In this document: piece after piece, positions 24,201 through 37,800 of the stretch
Layout of the letters: each line of letters starts with the position of its first letter
Numbering within the stretch: the stretch's first letter is position 1
Source of the DNA: Rotaria macrura
Taxonomy: Eukaryota > Rotifera > Eurotatoria > Philodinida > Philodinidae
Assembly (NCBI GenBank): GCA_900239685.1
Contig: OENT01000006.1
Location: 310,001 to 374,000 of the forward strand
Direction of reading: 5' to 3'
DNA: 64,000 bases
Program-made: the position numbers and the translations under genes
Notes under the pieces: model-generated
Told to the model about the DNA's origin: nothing
The model's input: the letters and a program-made list of their open reading frames with translations, nothing else
Databases searched by the model: none

Positions 24201-25413
24201 ACGTAGCCTACATTCTTTCAACGATATAAAATAATAATCGAAAGATTTTCGATAACGAAAACTATCATTATTGAACGAATCATGAATGAAAGAGAGAGTC
24301 ATCATTTTATTAAAACAATAGATGACATGATTTACTAAGTATAGTCAATGATGAAGAATAATCCTGCGATAAATAATCGAACAAATTACTAGTAGAACCA
24401 ATGAGATTGTCAGCTACTAATTGTTTTTCTTCGAAATAAAGAGCAACGAACTGAATAGTTGAGCACAAAACAAAAGAAACGACGACAGAATACTTTTGAT
24501 TTGTCTGTACCAAAATTTTTACTAAAGTATCCTAGAAATAGGATTGTAATTATTCTTATCTTGTATAATCAAAGATACTAACATACAACTGAAATATAAA
24601 CATCTATACATTGATGATAGACTGACACGATCAACAGCTACGATATCACATGCAGTGAAAATGAGGAAAACCAAACTGACGAAGAAATCATCTTAGTACC
24701 ACACAAATGTAAGTCAAAGAAATTTTCAAACAATAAAGAGCAGCTCGTTTAAATATACGACTAGTTTAGTTAACTGATCTAAATAAGCGTAAATCTTTTC
24801 CTATAGAGATATATTTTTCAATGACTTTGAATTATGCATGTAGTCATTTTCTTTGTTTAATATTTTTGTCGTTTAACATTTTCGTTATTCGACTATGTAT
24901 ACAGTAATGTAATGTCTTGTCATAAGATTTTAGAATATTCGACGCATGAATTTCAATATTCAATTAATGTTTATTTCGTGCGAAATGATCTACAAATCTG
25001 CTCAAAAAAGTAACTATGAATTGTTCCGATGCTATCTTAATCAGGCTAAATCCAGATTGTGAACATTTTGTTTCAACCAGTTAAGAGAAAATGGCCGCAA
25101 AGCGGAATCTTGAGAGAGAGAGAAAGAAAACGAACAAACAACAGAATGAAGAGAAAATTTATTTGTGAAGGTTCATAATCAAAATCATTGTTGTCCAGAT
25201 GTATCGAATACGTTGACATATTGATAGAAAAAAAGAGCGCAGTCTCTTTTGATAACCACTAAGATTCAAGACACTATCCAAATTTTCGGTTTTTTTGCTT
25301 TAATCAAAACTTTTCATTGATCACTCATATGGCCCTTCTACGACGTGAACAACGTTGTTGAGCTTGCTCTCGTTCCACCTACCTTATTGATAATTCTTTT
25401 GACTCCTGAATAT
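21275..25413. other. Gene-poor intergenic DNA
   Basis: About 4.1 kb of AT-rich sequence. Several frames of 60-95 codons exist, for example 23542-23826 (+), but none has a recognisable motif or convincing splice partners. Nothing I can support as a gene. Confidence 0.5.
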
Positions 25414-25761
25414 ATCTTATACAGGCTCACAAATTGATGTAGGTTCTTCTTCAATTCGTCTCTTCATAGATTTAACACATTTATATACGTTTATTGACAT
25501 TTTTTGTTTATGTTCATATTCATATTCATATTCATATTCATATTCATGACATCCATCTGATCTAACAGAGGAAGTTTTCAGAATTGCGCATTCATTCAGC
25601 GTAATTGAAGTATTCCACAATTTATGTTTACAACTCCACATTATTATGCTTCCATTCTTATTTGTACGTTTTAATACAAAGTGATAACTTTTGAACATTA
25701 TTCCAATATTACCAGATTGTGCGATAATCGTAGCAAAGTTATCACTGGTTGTGATGAACAT
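25414..25761 (-). pseudogene. Degenerate FLYWCH-type zinc-finger copy with hexanucleotide expansion
   Basis: An open frame of 114 codons. It has the layout of a FLYWCH finger followed by its usual helical extension: FKSYHFVLKRTNKNGS, then MWSCKHK (the W-x-C of the motif), then a region ending CHE..EHK where the H-x-H should be, then VYKCVKSMKRRIEEE and TSIC, matching the R-x-x-EE-T-I region typical of FLYWCH/MULE-related proteins. The second zinc-binding Cys after W-x-C appears to be missing (W-N-T-S-I instead), and the histidine region has been expanded by an ATTCAT repeat into alternating Glu-Tyr. No transposase domain follows. I read this as a decayed or domesticated copy; the FLYWCH assignment is from pattern, not a search. 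Confidence 0.5.
25512..25547. repeat. (ATTCAT)n hexanucleotide microsatellite
   Basis: About six tandem copies of a 6-bp unit. In the minus-strand frame of the FLYWCH relic it encodes an alternating Glu-Tyr run. Confidence 0.9.
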
Positions 25762-27485
25762 TTTTTATTTGATTTACCAAATTTGATTTCGACTACTTTA
25801 AATGTATTCATCCACAGAAACATTGAAAAATGACCTGACTGACACGAGTCATTCAAAACTAGACTAACTCGAAGAATGTGATATTCATTCTTAAATCAAG
25901 CTACGTACACTGATTACCCTTAGTAAATCTGTTTCCGCTTGTTTCCATATCGTGGACATTTTTTCCTTTAACTAAGAAAAATGGTCACATTGTAGAAGAC
26001 ACGCCTAATCTACACATGGTGTTATATAGGATTGAATTAAACATCTGTCAGTAAAGATTGATGATTAGTGAAATAGGAATGACGTTTCTGTTAAATGTGC
26101 CCTATATTAAGATGCATTATCCTAGTACACATTTATCGATGCGACATATTGTTTTCGACAAGTTATCGCTCGTGTCTCATGGACTCTACAATCCATAATC
26201 TGAAACAATTCATTTTGTTGACAATACAATCAGTCTTCAAAATCGATGTTCTTTTTGAGTACGAATTTTCTTAGTTAGAAAAGTATGATTTTTTTTCGAT
26301 GATATTTTACAAATAGTCGAATAAAAACGAATCATAGTTTTATTATAAAGTAGTAAAATCATGTTTCCTGTTCTTCCAGTATGATGAAAATCTTTGTATT
26401 CATAGTGAGTATTCATTGATTTTTCAATGAATTTTAATAGAAAGAATCGTTGTCTAGAACTAATTTTGTTTTTCTAACTTCTATTTAGATAATCTGATCA
26501 TGTTAAATTGAGTTATTATTTTAATCAAAGTATATGTATTTTTCTACTAGTACTTGGATTGAGAGAAAGAAAACATCTGTCTTTTTATTTAAACGAATGA
26601 CATATGACCACGATTACAAACGACGACGTAGTATCCATCTTCCATCCTAATCATCGATCTACGTACGACGAAGATCAGATCGATCGACTAAAGTTTCTTC
26701 AACGATCAAATATCTTCTAAATTTCAATAGGTTTTTTGTTTATAAGCGATAAGGTATATTCATCGTTCTTTTTTTGTTTTGATGTATGTATTGCTATGTC
26801 GAATGTGAACTATGACATTCTATACTATTTTTCTTTTTGAATCTAGTTTTATATCTACATGTATGGAATGTAATGGAATACTATTGAATAGAATATAGGT
26901 TTTGAAATATTTTACATAAATTACTAGAATATAAAAAAGTTGTAAAGTTGTACTGGAGAAACATTCACGTAATGCATGGTGATTCATCAATTACCATACT
27001 CAAATTTTAGCACAAGTGCAACTGATTAGTACTTGAGAATTTTTGTAGCATTGTTTTGTGTGAGCACTCGTTCGATGAGGACCTTCACTAGTTTACATCT
27101 AGCAATAGTGACCATTAAAGGTTTGACTTTTAATAATTACTATTATTCGTGCATCGTTACTTCCTTGCTTATCGTCTATCAAGAACGATGAAGAATTTTC
27201 ATGTTAAGTTTATATTGATGCTTTATCACAGTATATGAACATAGTACTTTAATCTTATCAGTTTCATGGAGGAACCAAAAAAAAAATAACAACTTGTTAG
27301 CATAATTGATTGTATCTCAGTCAAAATCATAAGATAGTAGCGTCCTCTTTTCTTTTGAAAGTCTCATAATCGTTCTGATGGAAGTTATTGGGCAATAGAC
27401 GAATCCTATAGTTGTCAACTGTTACTTATTATTGCGAATTGAATGAAGAATTTACTTATTTTTTGTTATCTATAGATCAATAAAA
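25762..27485. other. Intergenic region upstream of the HAD gene
   Basis: AT-rich, no supported exon. The promoter and 5' UTR of the HAD hydrolase should lie towards its right end; I cannot identify specific elements. Confidence 0.45.
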
Positions 27486-28431
27486 ATGTTTCGATTTTAT
27501 TTATCATCAATAATTCTTCCTCGAGTATTTCTATTTCAATTCATAAAATTTCTTCTCTCATGTCTTATCATCATACTTTTGTTTAGGCTTCTTTCTCCAT
27601 TCGTAACTTTTCGACGAAACGACGTGAACTAGATGCAGTAATCTTTGATGTCGATGGAACACTTATTGATTCTGTTGATTATCATGCTAAATCTTGGCAT
27701 GATGCATTAGAATATTATAATATTAAAGCAAATCTTTCCGATGTTCGCATGCAAATCGGCAAAGCCGCTGATCAACTATTGCCTGTATTTGCGACTAGTG
27801 AACAAATTCAAAAATTTAGCAAAGATATTTCAGCGAGAAAAGCAAAATTATTCAAAGACAATTATCTTCATAAAATAAAGCCATTTCCTGGTGTTCGACA
27901 ATTATTTGAATTAATTAAACAACGAAATATTCCTATTGCACTTGCATCATCAGCACAGTCCGATGAATTAGAACTCTATAAACATATTGCTAATGTTAGT
28001 GATTTAATTGATTGTCAAACAAGTGCAAATTCAATGAATGTCAAACGATCGAAACCATATCCAGGTAGACACCATCGACATTGTTCTTTTTGTACTAATT
28101 AGCTTGTTTGTCATTATTAGATATATTCTTAGCAGCCTTGAAATTATTAAAAAGTCCTTCAACGAATCGTGTTGTTGTTGTTGGTGATACACCATGGGAT
28201 GCACAAGGTAAAGACATTTTCTGATCATTGTTCTATAGAGACAATAATATTTCATGATTGTTTTATATATCAGCTGCTTTAGCAGCACAAGTACAAATCG
28301 TTGGCGTTCTTTGTGGTGGTTTCGATGAGAAATTATTACGTAATGCAGGTTGCAAATGGGTTTATCAGGATATAATTGAATTAACGAAAAATTATGACCA
28401 AGTAACAAAGGATATTTTGAAAATAGAGTGA
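27486..28431 (+). CDS. HAD-superfamily phosphatase (phosphoglycolate-phosphatase/beta-PGM type), possible mitochondrial presequence
   Basis: Four exons: 27486-27524, 27587-28064, 28121-28207, 28274-28431 (253 residues; introns 56-66 bp; phases agree). All HAD motifs are present: DVDGT with nucleophile Asp34 and acid/base Asp36; Ser134/Ser135 in LASSAQ; Lys169 in SKPYPD; and GDTPWD with Asp195 and Asp199 for Mg2+. The helical cap after motif I is of the C1 type. The KPYPDIFLAAL...GDTPWD layout resembles bacterial phosphoglycolate-phosphatase-like enzymes more than animal PGP or PUDP, so horizontal origin is possible. The first exon (MFRFYLSSIILPR) with the start of exon 2 is Arg/Ser/Phe-rich without acids until Glu27, as in mitochondrial presequences; that exon is an inference from splice signals. 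Substrate unknown. Confidence 0.9.
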
Positions 28432-29807
28432 TTTTCATAAACCATAGAATAGAGAGATAAAAACGAAATTTTAGGATTTTTGATTTCCTCCAATCGTGCC
28501 CTTTTTCCCTCCAAATACACGTGTCTAATTGTATCGACGACTATTACTTTTAATTTTAGATGAACATTAAGATTTTTTTCTCTTTTTTGATCTAAGTTCA
28601 TACATACATATATTTACATATGAATGCTATTCGATATTCATTCGGTCAACAGACATGTCGACGGCTTCTTCATGTTGGTATAGAAGAAGTTTTGCTTGCA
28701 CTTTTCCTTTCTTTTCTTTTCTTACTATTCTTGTCATATAATAAATAGGAACAAAAAAAATTTGTTCATCTGTATGTATGCCGCTCGAGGATGATCATTA
28801 TTGTTGTTGTATTGCTTTGATTCTCATTCTAATCAAGCGAATGATAATCGTTCTGTGTCTACGTGTCTTCTTGAAACAACAATATTGCCTTGATCAACGA
28901 ATGCCCGCACATATACTTACGTAAGCACATCGTGTATGTGACCTTTCGTCTCTCTCGTTGTCGTGGTGTTCAACACACCCAAAGGGTGATAAGCACATCG
29001 CACGAAAACGATATTTATATAGATGATAGAACATGAGCGAACCAAGAGATAGTAAAGCTAAGCTGACAATTGAGTATTGACAAAAAATACATATTTATAC
29101 ATACATATATGTATATATGAATGCATTTGCATTATCTGATTCTAATCATCACGATTAAACCTTTTTCTTGTGCATTTTCTTGTTCACCAAACCACTTAAC
29201 TCTCATATATATATGTATATATCTATACATTATATCGTTGATTCACGTTGTTGTTTTTGCAATTGACATTATTGTACCCATGAATGTTGATATATCGATA
29301 TGAATACACATACACTTGCACTCTACCGATAATCATCTCGGCTTTTCTTGCTCTCCTATTTTTAGACGTTAATCTTTCACAAGTGCTCATAGAAAAGCCT
29401 TGCTGTTGCTGATTGACCGTAACAATGTTCAGATGAGATATATATTTATATGTGTTGCAACCTTGATCTATATGAGATTTTCTACTATTCATATTGCTAA
29501 TCTTCTTTTTCTTGTTCTTGTTAACAACTATGACGTCTTACTGAAGGTCTAACGTAATGTCTTTTCTTCCACAGCTAAATAAAGAAACCTAACTATAAAT
29601 TGTGAAGGTGTCTTGCGGCTAATTTCTTATTTAACTAGCCAAATCGTTAGTGCTTTCTGACTACTAGTATCAACATCACTCTTTCATCATCATAACCAAC
29701 AACAACAACAACAAAAATTTAAAAAGGGCTCAAACCAAATCGGTCAGAGTGCACTCTTTTTTCCTGTCTCGCGTCGAATGAGTTCATGCAGCATGCAGAC
29801 GCACATA

Positions 29808-29808
29808 G

Positions 29809-29845
<37 letters not shown>

Positions 29846-29889
29846 CATATTTATTTATTCACATAGAACGAGAGAGAGAGAGAGAGAGG
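29808..29889. repeat. Compound microsatellite (CA)n(TA)n ... (GA)n
   Basis: CA run 29808-29822, TA run 29823-29845, and a GA run 29870-29889. Confidence 0.9.
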
Positions 29890-30927
29890 GAAGGGAGACA
29901 GAGGAAAAAAGAAAATGTTGAACGGTGTACGTGCATGTTTGCTGCTTGGCAGTGGGCCATTGATTATTCTCTCCCATATATATTTTCTCTCTACGAGTTC
30001 TGTACTGCTCAACTGAACAGCATAGACGGTCGTGTGTTTGATATGGACTTATGTGTGAGAGAATAAAAGAAAGATGAAATCGATTCGTGATCGAAAGATG
30101 AGACAAGACGCGTGATAGTGATTATTCTATGCAATGCATGTACATACGAACTAATATTGGATTGTGTCTCGCGAATAGACACAAGAGAGAAAAAAAAAGA
30201 AAACTAGTATAGTAAAAAGAAAGAAGAACTGAGTGAGAAATATGATTGATGAGTAACCGTTAAAGGAAAAAGACAAGGTATGCTAATCATTTTGCTTTTC
30301 TTCTACTGTTCAGCTCACTGTTTTTTTATTGTGTTTTTCGATAATTAATCGAAAGAAAAAGAGGAAAAAAAGATCTATTGAACATCTATGGAAACGAAAG
30401 CAAATTTTGACTTATCAAGATTAATCAAGGAGCACATGATATATATGTTATTCTGTTTATTACGGATAGATTTGTTTCCCTTGATATTATATTATCATTT
30501 CTATTCAGTACATAATGTTCTTTATTGACGGTTTATATAAATGTACAGATGGTTTTTTTCTGCGTGTGGGATATCAGAGAGAGTGTTGCGTTCTTAATCA
30601 ATCAAGCACACACTAGTTTTTTTCTTAATTTTGTCTTCATTCATAATCATATTATCTTTTTTTTACAGCGTTCTTTATTATCGATTTCTTCCCGTTCGCT
30701 CTATTGTTTTATCTTTCATCCGGTATAACCTCCTTTTTTTGTTTTCAGATGAATGAATTTAGATGACTACTACGATAATTACTGCTGCTTGTTGAAGAAG
30801 ATATCGTAACCCTTAAACGCTGACCTCTATGCTGATGTGCATAACATTCAACTATGGTTTGAGCATTATTTGATTGGTATGTGTTCAAGTATATGTATAT
30901 AAATCAAGCTATCAACAGTAAATATAC

Positions 30928-30950
30928 ATATATATATATATATATATATA
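30928..30950. repeat. (TA)n microsatellite
   Basis: About eleven TA units followed by further interrupted TA-rich sequence to about 30980. Confidence 0.9.
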
Positions 30951-31816
30951 CCATATATGTATATATATATATGTATATAAATATCTTTTCAACACCTTCT
31001 TCGATATTGATATATTTTTATGAAGCAACCTTCTATACCGTTAAAGTTCGGTTCTTAACTATCAGATTTATTTTTCAGCCTACAAACAAAAGAAAGTTAA
31101 ATGAAGAATGTGAAAAGTTTTTTCCTATTCGCTTTAAAATCTTATGGCATTTCTTTTTGTTCTTATTCTTCATCTACTATTACCATATATTTACAATAGC
31201 CTGCTTTACTCTCGACTTACGTAGACACATCCACTTATCCTTCTACGAAAGTCTGCCACAAATTTTTACTCGATTGATTACGCATATATGTCTGTATAAG
31301 TAAACTATAGTGGCTTTTTTTATTCAGCTCTTCTCTCGCTCATCACAGTATTTATGTGCATATGTTAGATAGAGTAATGCAGCATGATAGCGAACAGAAT
31401 GTAAGTCGTTGATGCCATTATGTTGCCGATGGTAAAGGCAATGGAAGGACGACAAGCGCTCTCGTCTCAATACCAAGAATAAGGGATGAGGAAAGAGTTA
31501 CGTAAAAATCGTAAGCACACATCCACTGAAGAGAAGAAACAAAGAAAGAGCGAAGAAAAAAAAACGATCGCTGTAACAGAAACGGTACTACTCTAGAAAG
31601 ATGGAAAAAATGGATCCTACTAGTTCTACTCTTATCCTTCGTCTTTTACAAGACATAACCATCTTTCTTTTCTTTTCTCTTTTTTTTTGCGTCCTTTTTT
31701 CCATTCCTCTTGCTACCCTCTGTTTCTTTTACGTTCCTTCGATGTATGCTACTGTGTGGCACCAACAAAGAAGTTATGTTGTTCTTTCATTTTTTTTTCT
31801 TCTTCTCTTCTAGGCT

Positions 31817-34800
31817 ATGTACAAAAACGTGCAAGTCAATCATTATAACAACGCTACTAGTACAACTAACACTACTACTCCAGCATTTTCTTCTTCTTCT
31901 TCTCCCTCTTTTCCTTCTTCTTCCTGTCCATTAGAAACAAACCAAACGTCTACTAGTTTGCCTGTACAAATAACTAGTGCTTCATCGTCTCCTTATTCTT
32001 CTTCAACACCCATTACACGTCTTCCTTCTTTACCTAACAGCAACATCGGTGTCAGCAAAGCTGGTGACGGCGGCATTTCGCTGCCTGTCTCATTTAATCC
32101 TAAGAACGAAAATATGTCTTTACCACAATCATCAAAATTAAAATCCGATGTTGATCAGCTTGATGATCTCGTTAAAGATTTACTCACCGAAGTAAATCGT
32201 CCGATTGGTACGAATACAAATAATCGTAGTAGTAGTAATAATAATAATAATAGCAATAATAATAATAATAATACTAAATATTCAACATCATCTTCGTCGT
32301 ATTCTTCCAATCGTCGTGTGAATATTGATAATGATAATGAAATATTAAATACTAAATTACCATCATCGATTCGAGCATCATCATATGCACAAGCGTCAGC
32401 ATTAAATAATCAAAAACGTAATGATTTTGATGCTACTACAGTTAGTGGCCTTATCGATGGTTCATCGCTATCATCGAGTGGTATACAACGTGAGGAACAA
32501 CGTTTGAAAACGACACGAGAAGAGCGTATTCGTATAAAACGTAGTGTCGGCAGCGGCGGTGGTGGCGCTACTACAAGTGATGGTACAGAAATACCGATAG
32601 CAAGTTCATCGACGAGAACAACAACCACAACAACAACAACAAACAAACCAAGTCAAAACGCATCATCACGTGATCAATTATCTATCGATGAACAACTGAT
32701 TGATTCATTATTAGAAAGTGTTCAAAATACGTTGAAAAAACGTTCACAACAACAGAATCAGCAACAAACAGTGTGGACAACAGATATACCTATTCATCAT
32801 CAACAGCCAACAAGTAATCGCCGAACGTACAGTTCAAGTGCTGCTTATACAGATTCGGTCCATCGAGTAAGTAAATCAAGTGTTGATATAATTAGTGGTC
32901 ACACTTTGATTTTGTTTTAATGATTTGAAGTTTCGCTTGGTTAGTCAAAGTAATTTTTGTTAACATAGAAAAATAAATGAAAGATTGAAATTGATTAGTA
33001 AGAATAAACGAATGTTGATAAAACAACATTCGTCATTCCTCAATCTCAATGTCAAATAAGGCAGTTGAAGGAAAACTAAGACTATCTATTGATTATCTAT
33101 ATGGAACACAGCATGACTGAGTGATATTACGTAAAGATAAATTGTTCAGAAGAACATCGGACATTGTAATAATGATAGCTAACAAAAGAAAACTAAATAC
33201 AATAACAGTAAAAAGAAAAAAATACAAAAAAGAAAAAGAAAAAGAAAGACAATGAATTAGTTTTTAATAATTTTTATAATGTCTACGAAGAAACGACAGA
33301 ATCATGTTTTGAAGAGAATCTTTATCTAACGTATTTAGATGGATCAAATGCGTGGACGATTTCCAATCAAGCTTATTCGAACGGATAGTCCAACAAGCAC
33401 ATTATCATCAAGGAGACCGTATAGTCGACAGGAAAATCGAGGTAAATAGAAATTAGTAGGTTATTCTTCCAAAGAGGAAACCGATCATTCTTCTTTCTAT
33501 GTAATCAGATGGTTACACAACAACAGTTACGTCAGCTTCAACTACAGCCATTCCGACACATTTTCGTGCAACATCAGAACCAGCACCAGATGGACCTATT
33601 GAATTACGTCGCATAGATTTAGTACGTTCACCTTCGCGTACATATATTGATGGACATCCAAATGAATGCTACCACTATTCACGTTCAACATTGCCAACAA
33701 CTGGTATACGTGTACGTGGCCATGACTACTCAGGTTATGAAACTGATACTGGTCTTGTAACTGCTCGTGCTTACGGTCCAAGATACTATGGTGTTCAACA
33801 ACCACCTACCATGCCTCTTCATCATATACCGGCACCAATGCCTTATTCATACTATCCTCAGCAGCCTCCACAATACGTACGTGAACGCCATCATGAGAGT
33901 TATGCAGCAAGTAGTTCTGGTGGTGCTGGTGGTCATCGTTCAATGTTACGTCCTGATGGTTATGACACAGATTCAGGTTTGATAAGTAGTGGTCGATTAC
34001 GTATGACACGTACATTACCACCACGTATGGCAGCAATACCTGAAACATTAGTAGTTAACAATAGAATGGTATCATCATCAAATTTAAATAATGTGCCAAC
34101 TAATTTACGTGGTAGTTCGTTTCTTAATGAGACACATGCAAATACATTACGTAGTCAACCAGAAAATATAACTGGCTATGAAACTGATTCAGGAATGCAT
34201 ATACGACAACACAATTATCCTCGTCAACAAGTGCCTATCGATATACAATACGGAGATAGTGGATGGGTTGGTAAGCAATCAGCAGCAAGATCTCTATCAC
34301 AACAACAACGATTCGTTGATAGTAATCAACGTTATCGTTCACAGGATCAATTACGTTCAACATCCATACCTGTTTTCACACAAGATACGTCATCAGCAAC
34401 AATGTCACGTCTACCTGAACAGCATACAACAATGATAAATAAAACACAACAAAAAAGGGTAAGACGAAATATGTTTGTTATCTCTTAGCAATTTCTCCGT
34501 CCTCACACCCTCCTTCCTTCCTTCCTTCGTTTCGAATATTGCATATTGCATGTCAATCAATCGCATGGAATGTTTAAATTGAACGATTCGAAATAGAAAA
34601 CCGATATTACGTTTATCATCTAGATGATAAATACATTACCATCGTCATCATCATCATTATTTGATATGAAACAACAACACTCGGAAACCATGAAAAATGA
34701 TAGTTCAACATCATCAAATTTTTTTCCTGGGTCAGTTGGTTTATCGAATCCGCCAAGTAATAATAAACAGCCACTGCCAGTATCACCGGAATTGAAAAGA

Positions 34801-37800
34801 AAATTCTCTGATGAACATGTTGGAAAAAAACCAACGCGACCGCCACGTACTGTTCTTGAAACAACAATATTATCTGTATCAGATGATTCGAATAAAACAA
34901 AGCCACAAATATTTTCGTCTACAACAGAGATTGTAAGAGAAATCATTTGTATCTCTCTTGCACGCGAAATCATTTATGAACAAAATTTCGTTATAAAAAT
35001 ACATTTTTCATTGGCATTTTGATTTTAATAGATACCTCATGTAAATTCTGATCGCATCGATAATCAAACATCAATAAAAACACCATCAACACCAACATTT
35101 CCAGTAACTAATCAAACATGTATGTATTCGATAAAAGTTTTCTGAACGATATCCAATAGTTTTTCTTTCTCACATGTGCATCTTTAGATAATCAAAACAT
35201 TCAAATGCGTGCTGGCACTAAGTAAACATTGATTAATTCGTTCATATTTCTCAATTGATAGTTTGTTTGTTTTTACGTCTTTTAGTTCATTTAGAACTCA
35301 AGAAGAAAATTCACGACGTTCAAGTATTTCTTCTGCTACCGGTAAATGATTATTTCTCAAACAAACAAACCTAACATGAAGATCTTCATAGGAAACAGAA
35401 AGAAACTATTAAGATTAAGCATTTAGTTATTTATTTTTAAAAATTCCTCTACAGAACTTTTCCAGTAATTATGTCAGTTTTCTCGAATGTTACAACTTAA
35501 ATTTCAATGTCAATATCTATTACAAAACTAAAACGATATAAATCCAGTTACGACTCATTGTCATAGCTTAAGGTGTAGTATAAAGAGGACAGTGTGTAAA
35601 ATTCTAATATTTACATGATGTACATAAATTTCATCAATATACTCTCGAATGTTGTAAATGTCACAATACAAATCGAAACATTTTCTTTCCCATTCTAAGG
35701 CTTTAAGGATCATGAAAAACAAATTCTCTATACTATTACATAATTTAGTCAAAATGAACTGTCTGGTCTGATGCATGCATGCAACGTAAATAATACATGA
35801 GAAAATTTTCATCTTTTAGTATGGTGACTTCGAAAAAAGATGTAATGCTTTGTACTTTTTGAAAACAAAAATGAAAACTTTTCCTCTTCATCAATTAATT
35901 ATTTAATCAACGTCACATGTAAAGTAAAAACAAACCTTTAACCATTTGTTTTAATATATTCACAAGGAACTATGTCTGAAATTTTATAATCATGTTAATC
36001 TCGTGAGAATATTTTCTATACTCCACGTAGATTATTTTGCTTGCACTAAGACATTATAGGAAATATTTGATTAACCTTGATATATTGCATGATAACAATG
36101 TATTGAATTCTTTTGTTTATTATTTTTTCCTAGAATCTGATGTACATCGAAATGGTGCTTATCATGTACATAATGTCAGCCAATATTGGTATAAAGAGAA
36201 GATGTCACGTGAAGATGGTAGGTGCCTTTAAAAAGAAGTACGAAGTTCCTCGAGTTTTTTATTTGTTTCTCTCATTACATAGCAATTAATTCGCTTAAAA
36301 CGAAACCACCGGGAACATTTCTTATTCGAGATAGTCAAGGTTTTCCGGGTTCATATGGTCTTGCAATTAAAGTTGAAACATTACCCGTTGGTATTCAAGC
36401 TAAGCAAGGTTTGTTAGTCGGTTTTGAACAAGAAACTCGAATGAAATATTGTTCACATTCAGGAGCTGATCCAAATGCTGAACTCGTTCGACATTATCTT
36501 ATTGAACGAACACCAACTGGACATGTTCGTTTGAAAGGATGCGCAAATGAGCCTGATTTCGGTATGATATACTTTTATTTATTTTCTTTTACTTTTTGTC
36601 CATTCACACACAATCACTATACATGAAATATAATGACTATCATATAAGGATACGATCGAAGATTATTAGTACATTTGAGTAAGAGCATGTCTGAGTAATT
36701 ACTAATTTTTTTTAATTATTCGATCGAAACGAATGCGTAATTGAAAAAATTAATGTACAGCACATGAAACTCAATGTGTTAATTGATTCGTGCCTGATGA
36801 TAGCATTCATTAGCCAAGCCTACGGGTGTCAAGTTAGAATTCGTATTAATTGACATTAATCATGATAAAAAAAATGCGCCATCAAAGAAATATCATTATG
36901 TTCAACATAAAATCATAGTGTTCAATAAATGAATTCATGTCCATAATTGTATTTTCGATATGAAATTGTTTCGAAATCCTAATATTCGAAAGATTTCATG
37001 CATGAGCTAATGGTAGTCAACTAACAATCTGATAAGATTGTTGACCGTTAGAAGATGTTTCTGATGATATTTTGTTGATTAGCATATATAGGACTGAACT
37101 TGTCTTCTCTCACTTCCGTGATTAGACGGATATGTTTTTCTCTTTTGATATCGTATGACACCTGTCAGAAAGCATACATTCTAGGAAAATTATACGTAGA
37201 TCTAATCTGGTGTCTAATTTCCTTCAAATCTGAAATGATGTGATTGTGTATTCACGAAAATATTGAAGAGAAGAATTTATAGTTTTCATAGACACTCTAA
37301 TAGAACTTTCTTTTCATGAAATGAATATTTCCGTTGCATTTTGTTGTCGACTTACAAAAATATACACTATATTTCTGTGCTCATAATACATGACACAGCG
37401 ATGTATATTTTAAGTCAAAAAAAATTCTCTGCTGACATTTTTCTCAAAATTTTACTGGCTACGAAAATACGTTTGAGTAAAAGATCACGTTAATATTTAA
37501 ATAAGCCTTCAAATACTTTTTACTAGACTGTAAAAATTAGTTAAGCCATTCTAAGTATGGTTTAAAGTTCACTAAAGCTGGATTTTCTCAACACTTATCA
37601 TGTTTTAGAATTGTTTTCCACTTAGGAATGTTGGGGATTATCTCTTGTAAAAGCTTGATACACTGATATGAACTTATTATATATATATATCTCATTCACT
37701 TCTATATCAAAAATTTTACATTAGTTATCTTCAAACTTGTTTAATTGAAAACATACAATTAGATAACTGTGAATTATAGACTTCATTATTATTTATCGCA

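Larger units (their letters stand above)
28432..31813. other. Intergenic/5' region of tensin, rich in microsatellites
   Basis: Contains a (CA)n-(TA)n tract at 29808-29845, (GA)n at 29870-29889 and (TA)n at 30928-30950. A possible 5' untranslated exon of tensin runs from an acceptor (TTTTGTTTTCAG, ending 30749) to a GTATGT donor near 30877, but without transcript data this is only a suggestion. A short frame starting at 31601 has no domain. Confidence 0.4.

Noticed and set aside
28031..28601. Minus-strand frames over the HAD gene 3' half
   Set aside because: Antisense shadow of exons 3 and 4 with no recognisable content.
32410..32646. Minus-strand Val-rich open frame in tensin exon 1
   Set aside because: Complement of the poly-Thr/ACA repeat of tensin; low complexity.
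34616..34973. Minus-strand frames of about 100 codons opposite tensin exon 4
   Set aside because: They are shadows of the tensin coding strand; the plus-strand frame has consistent splice phases and continuity with SH2/PTB.
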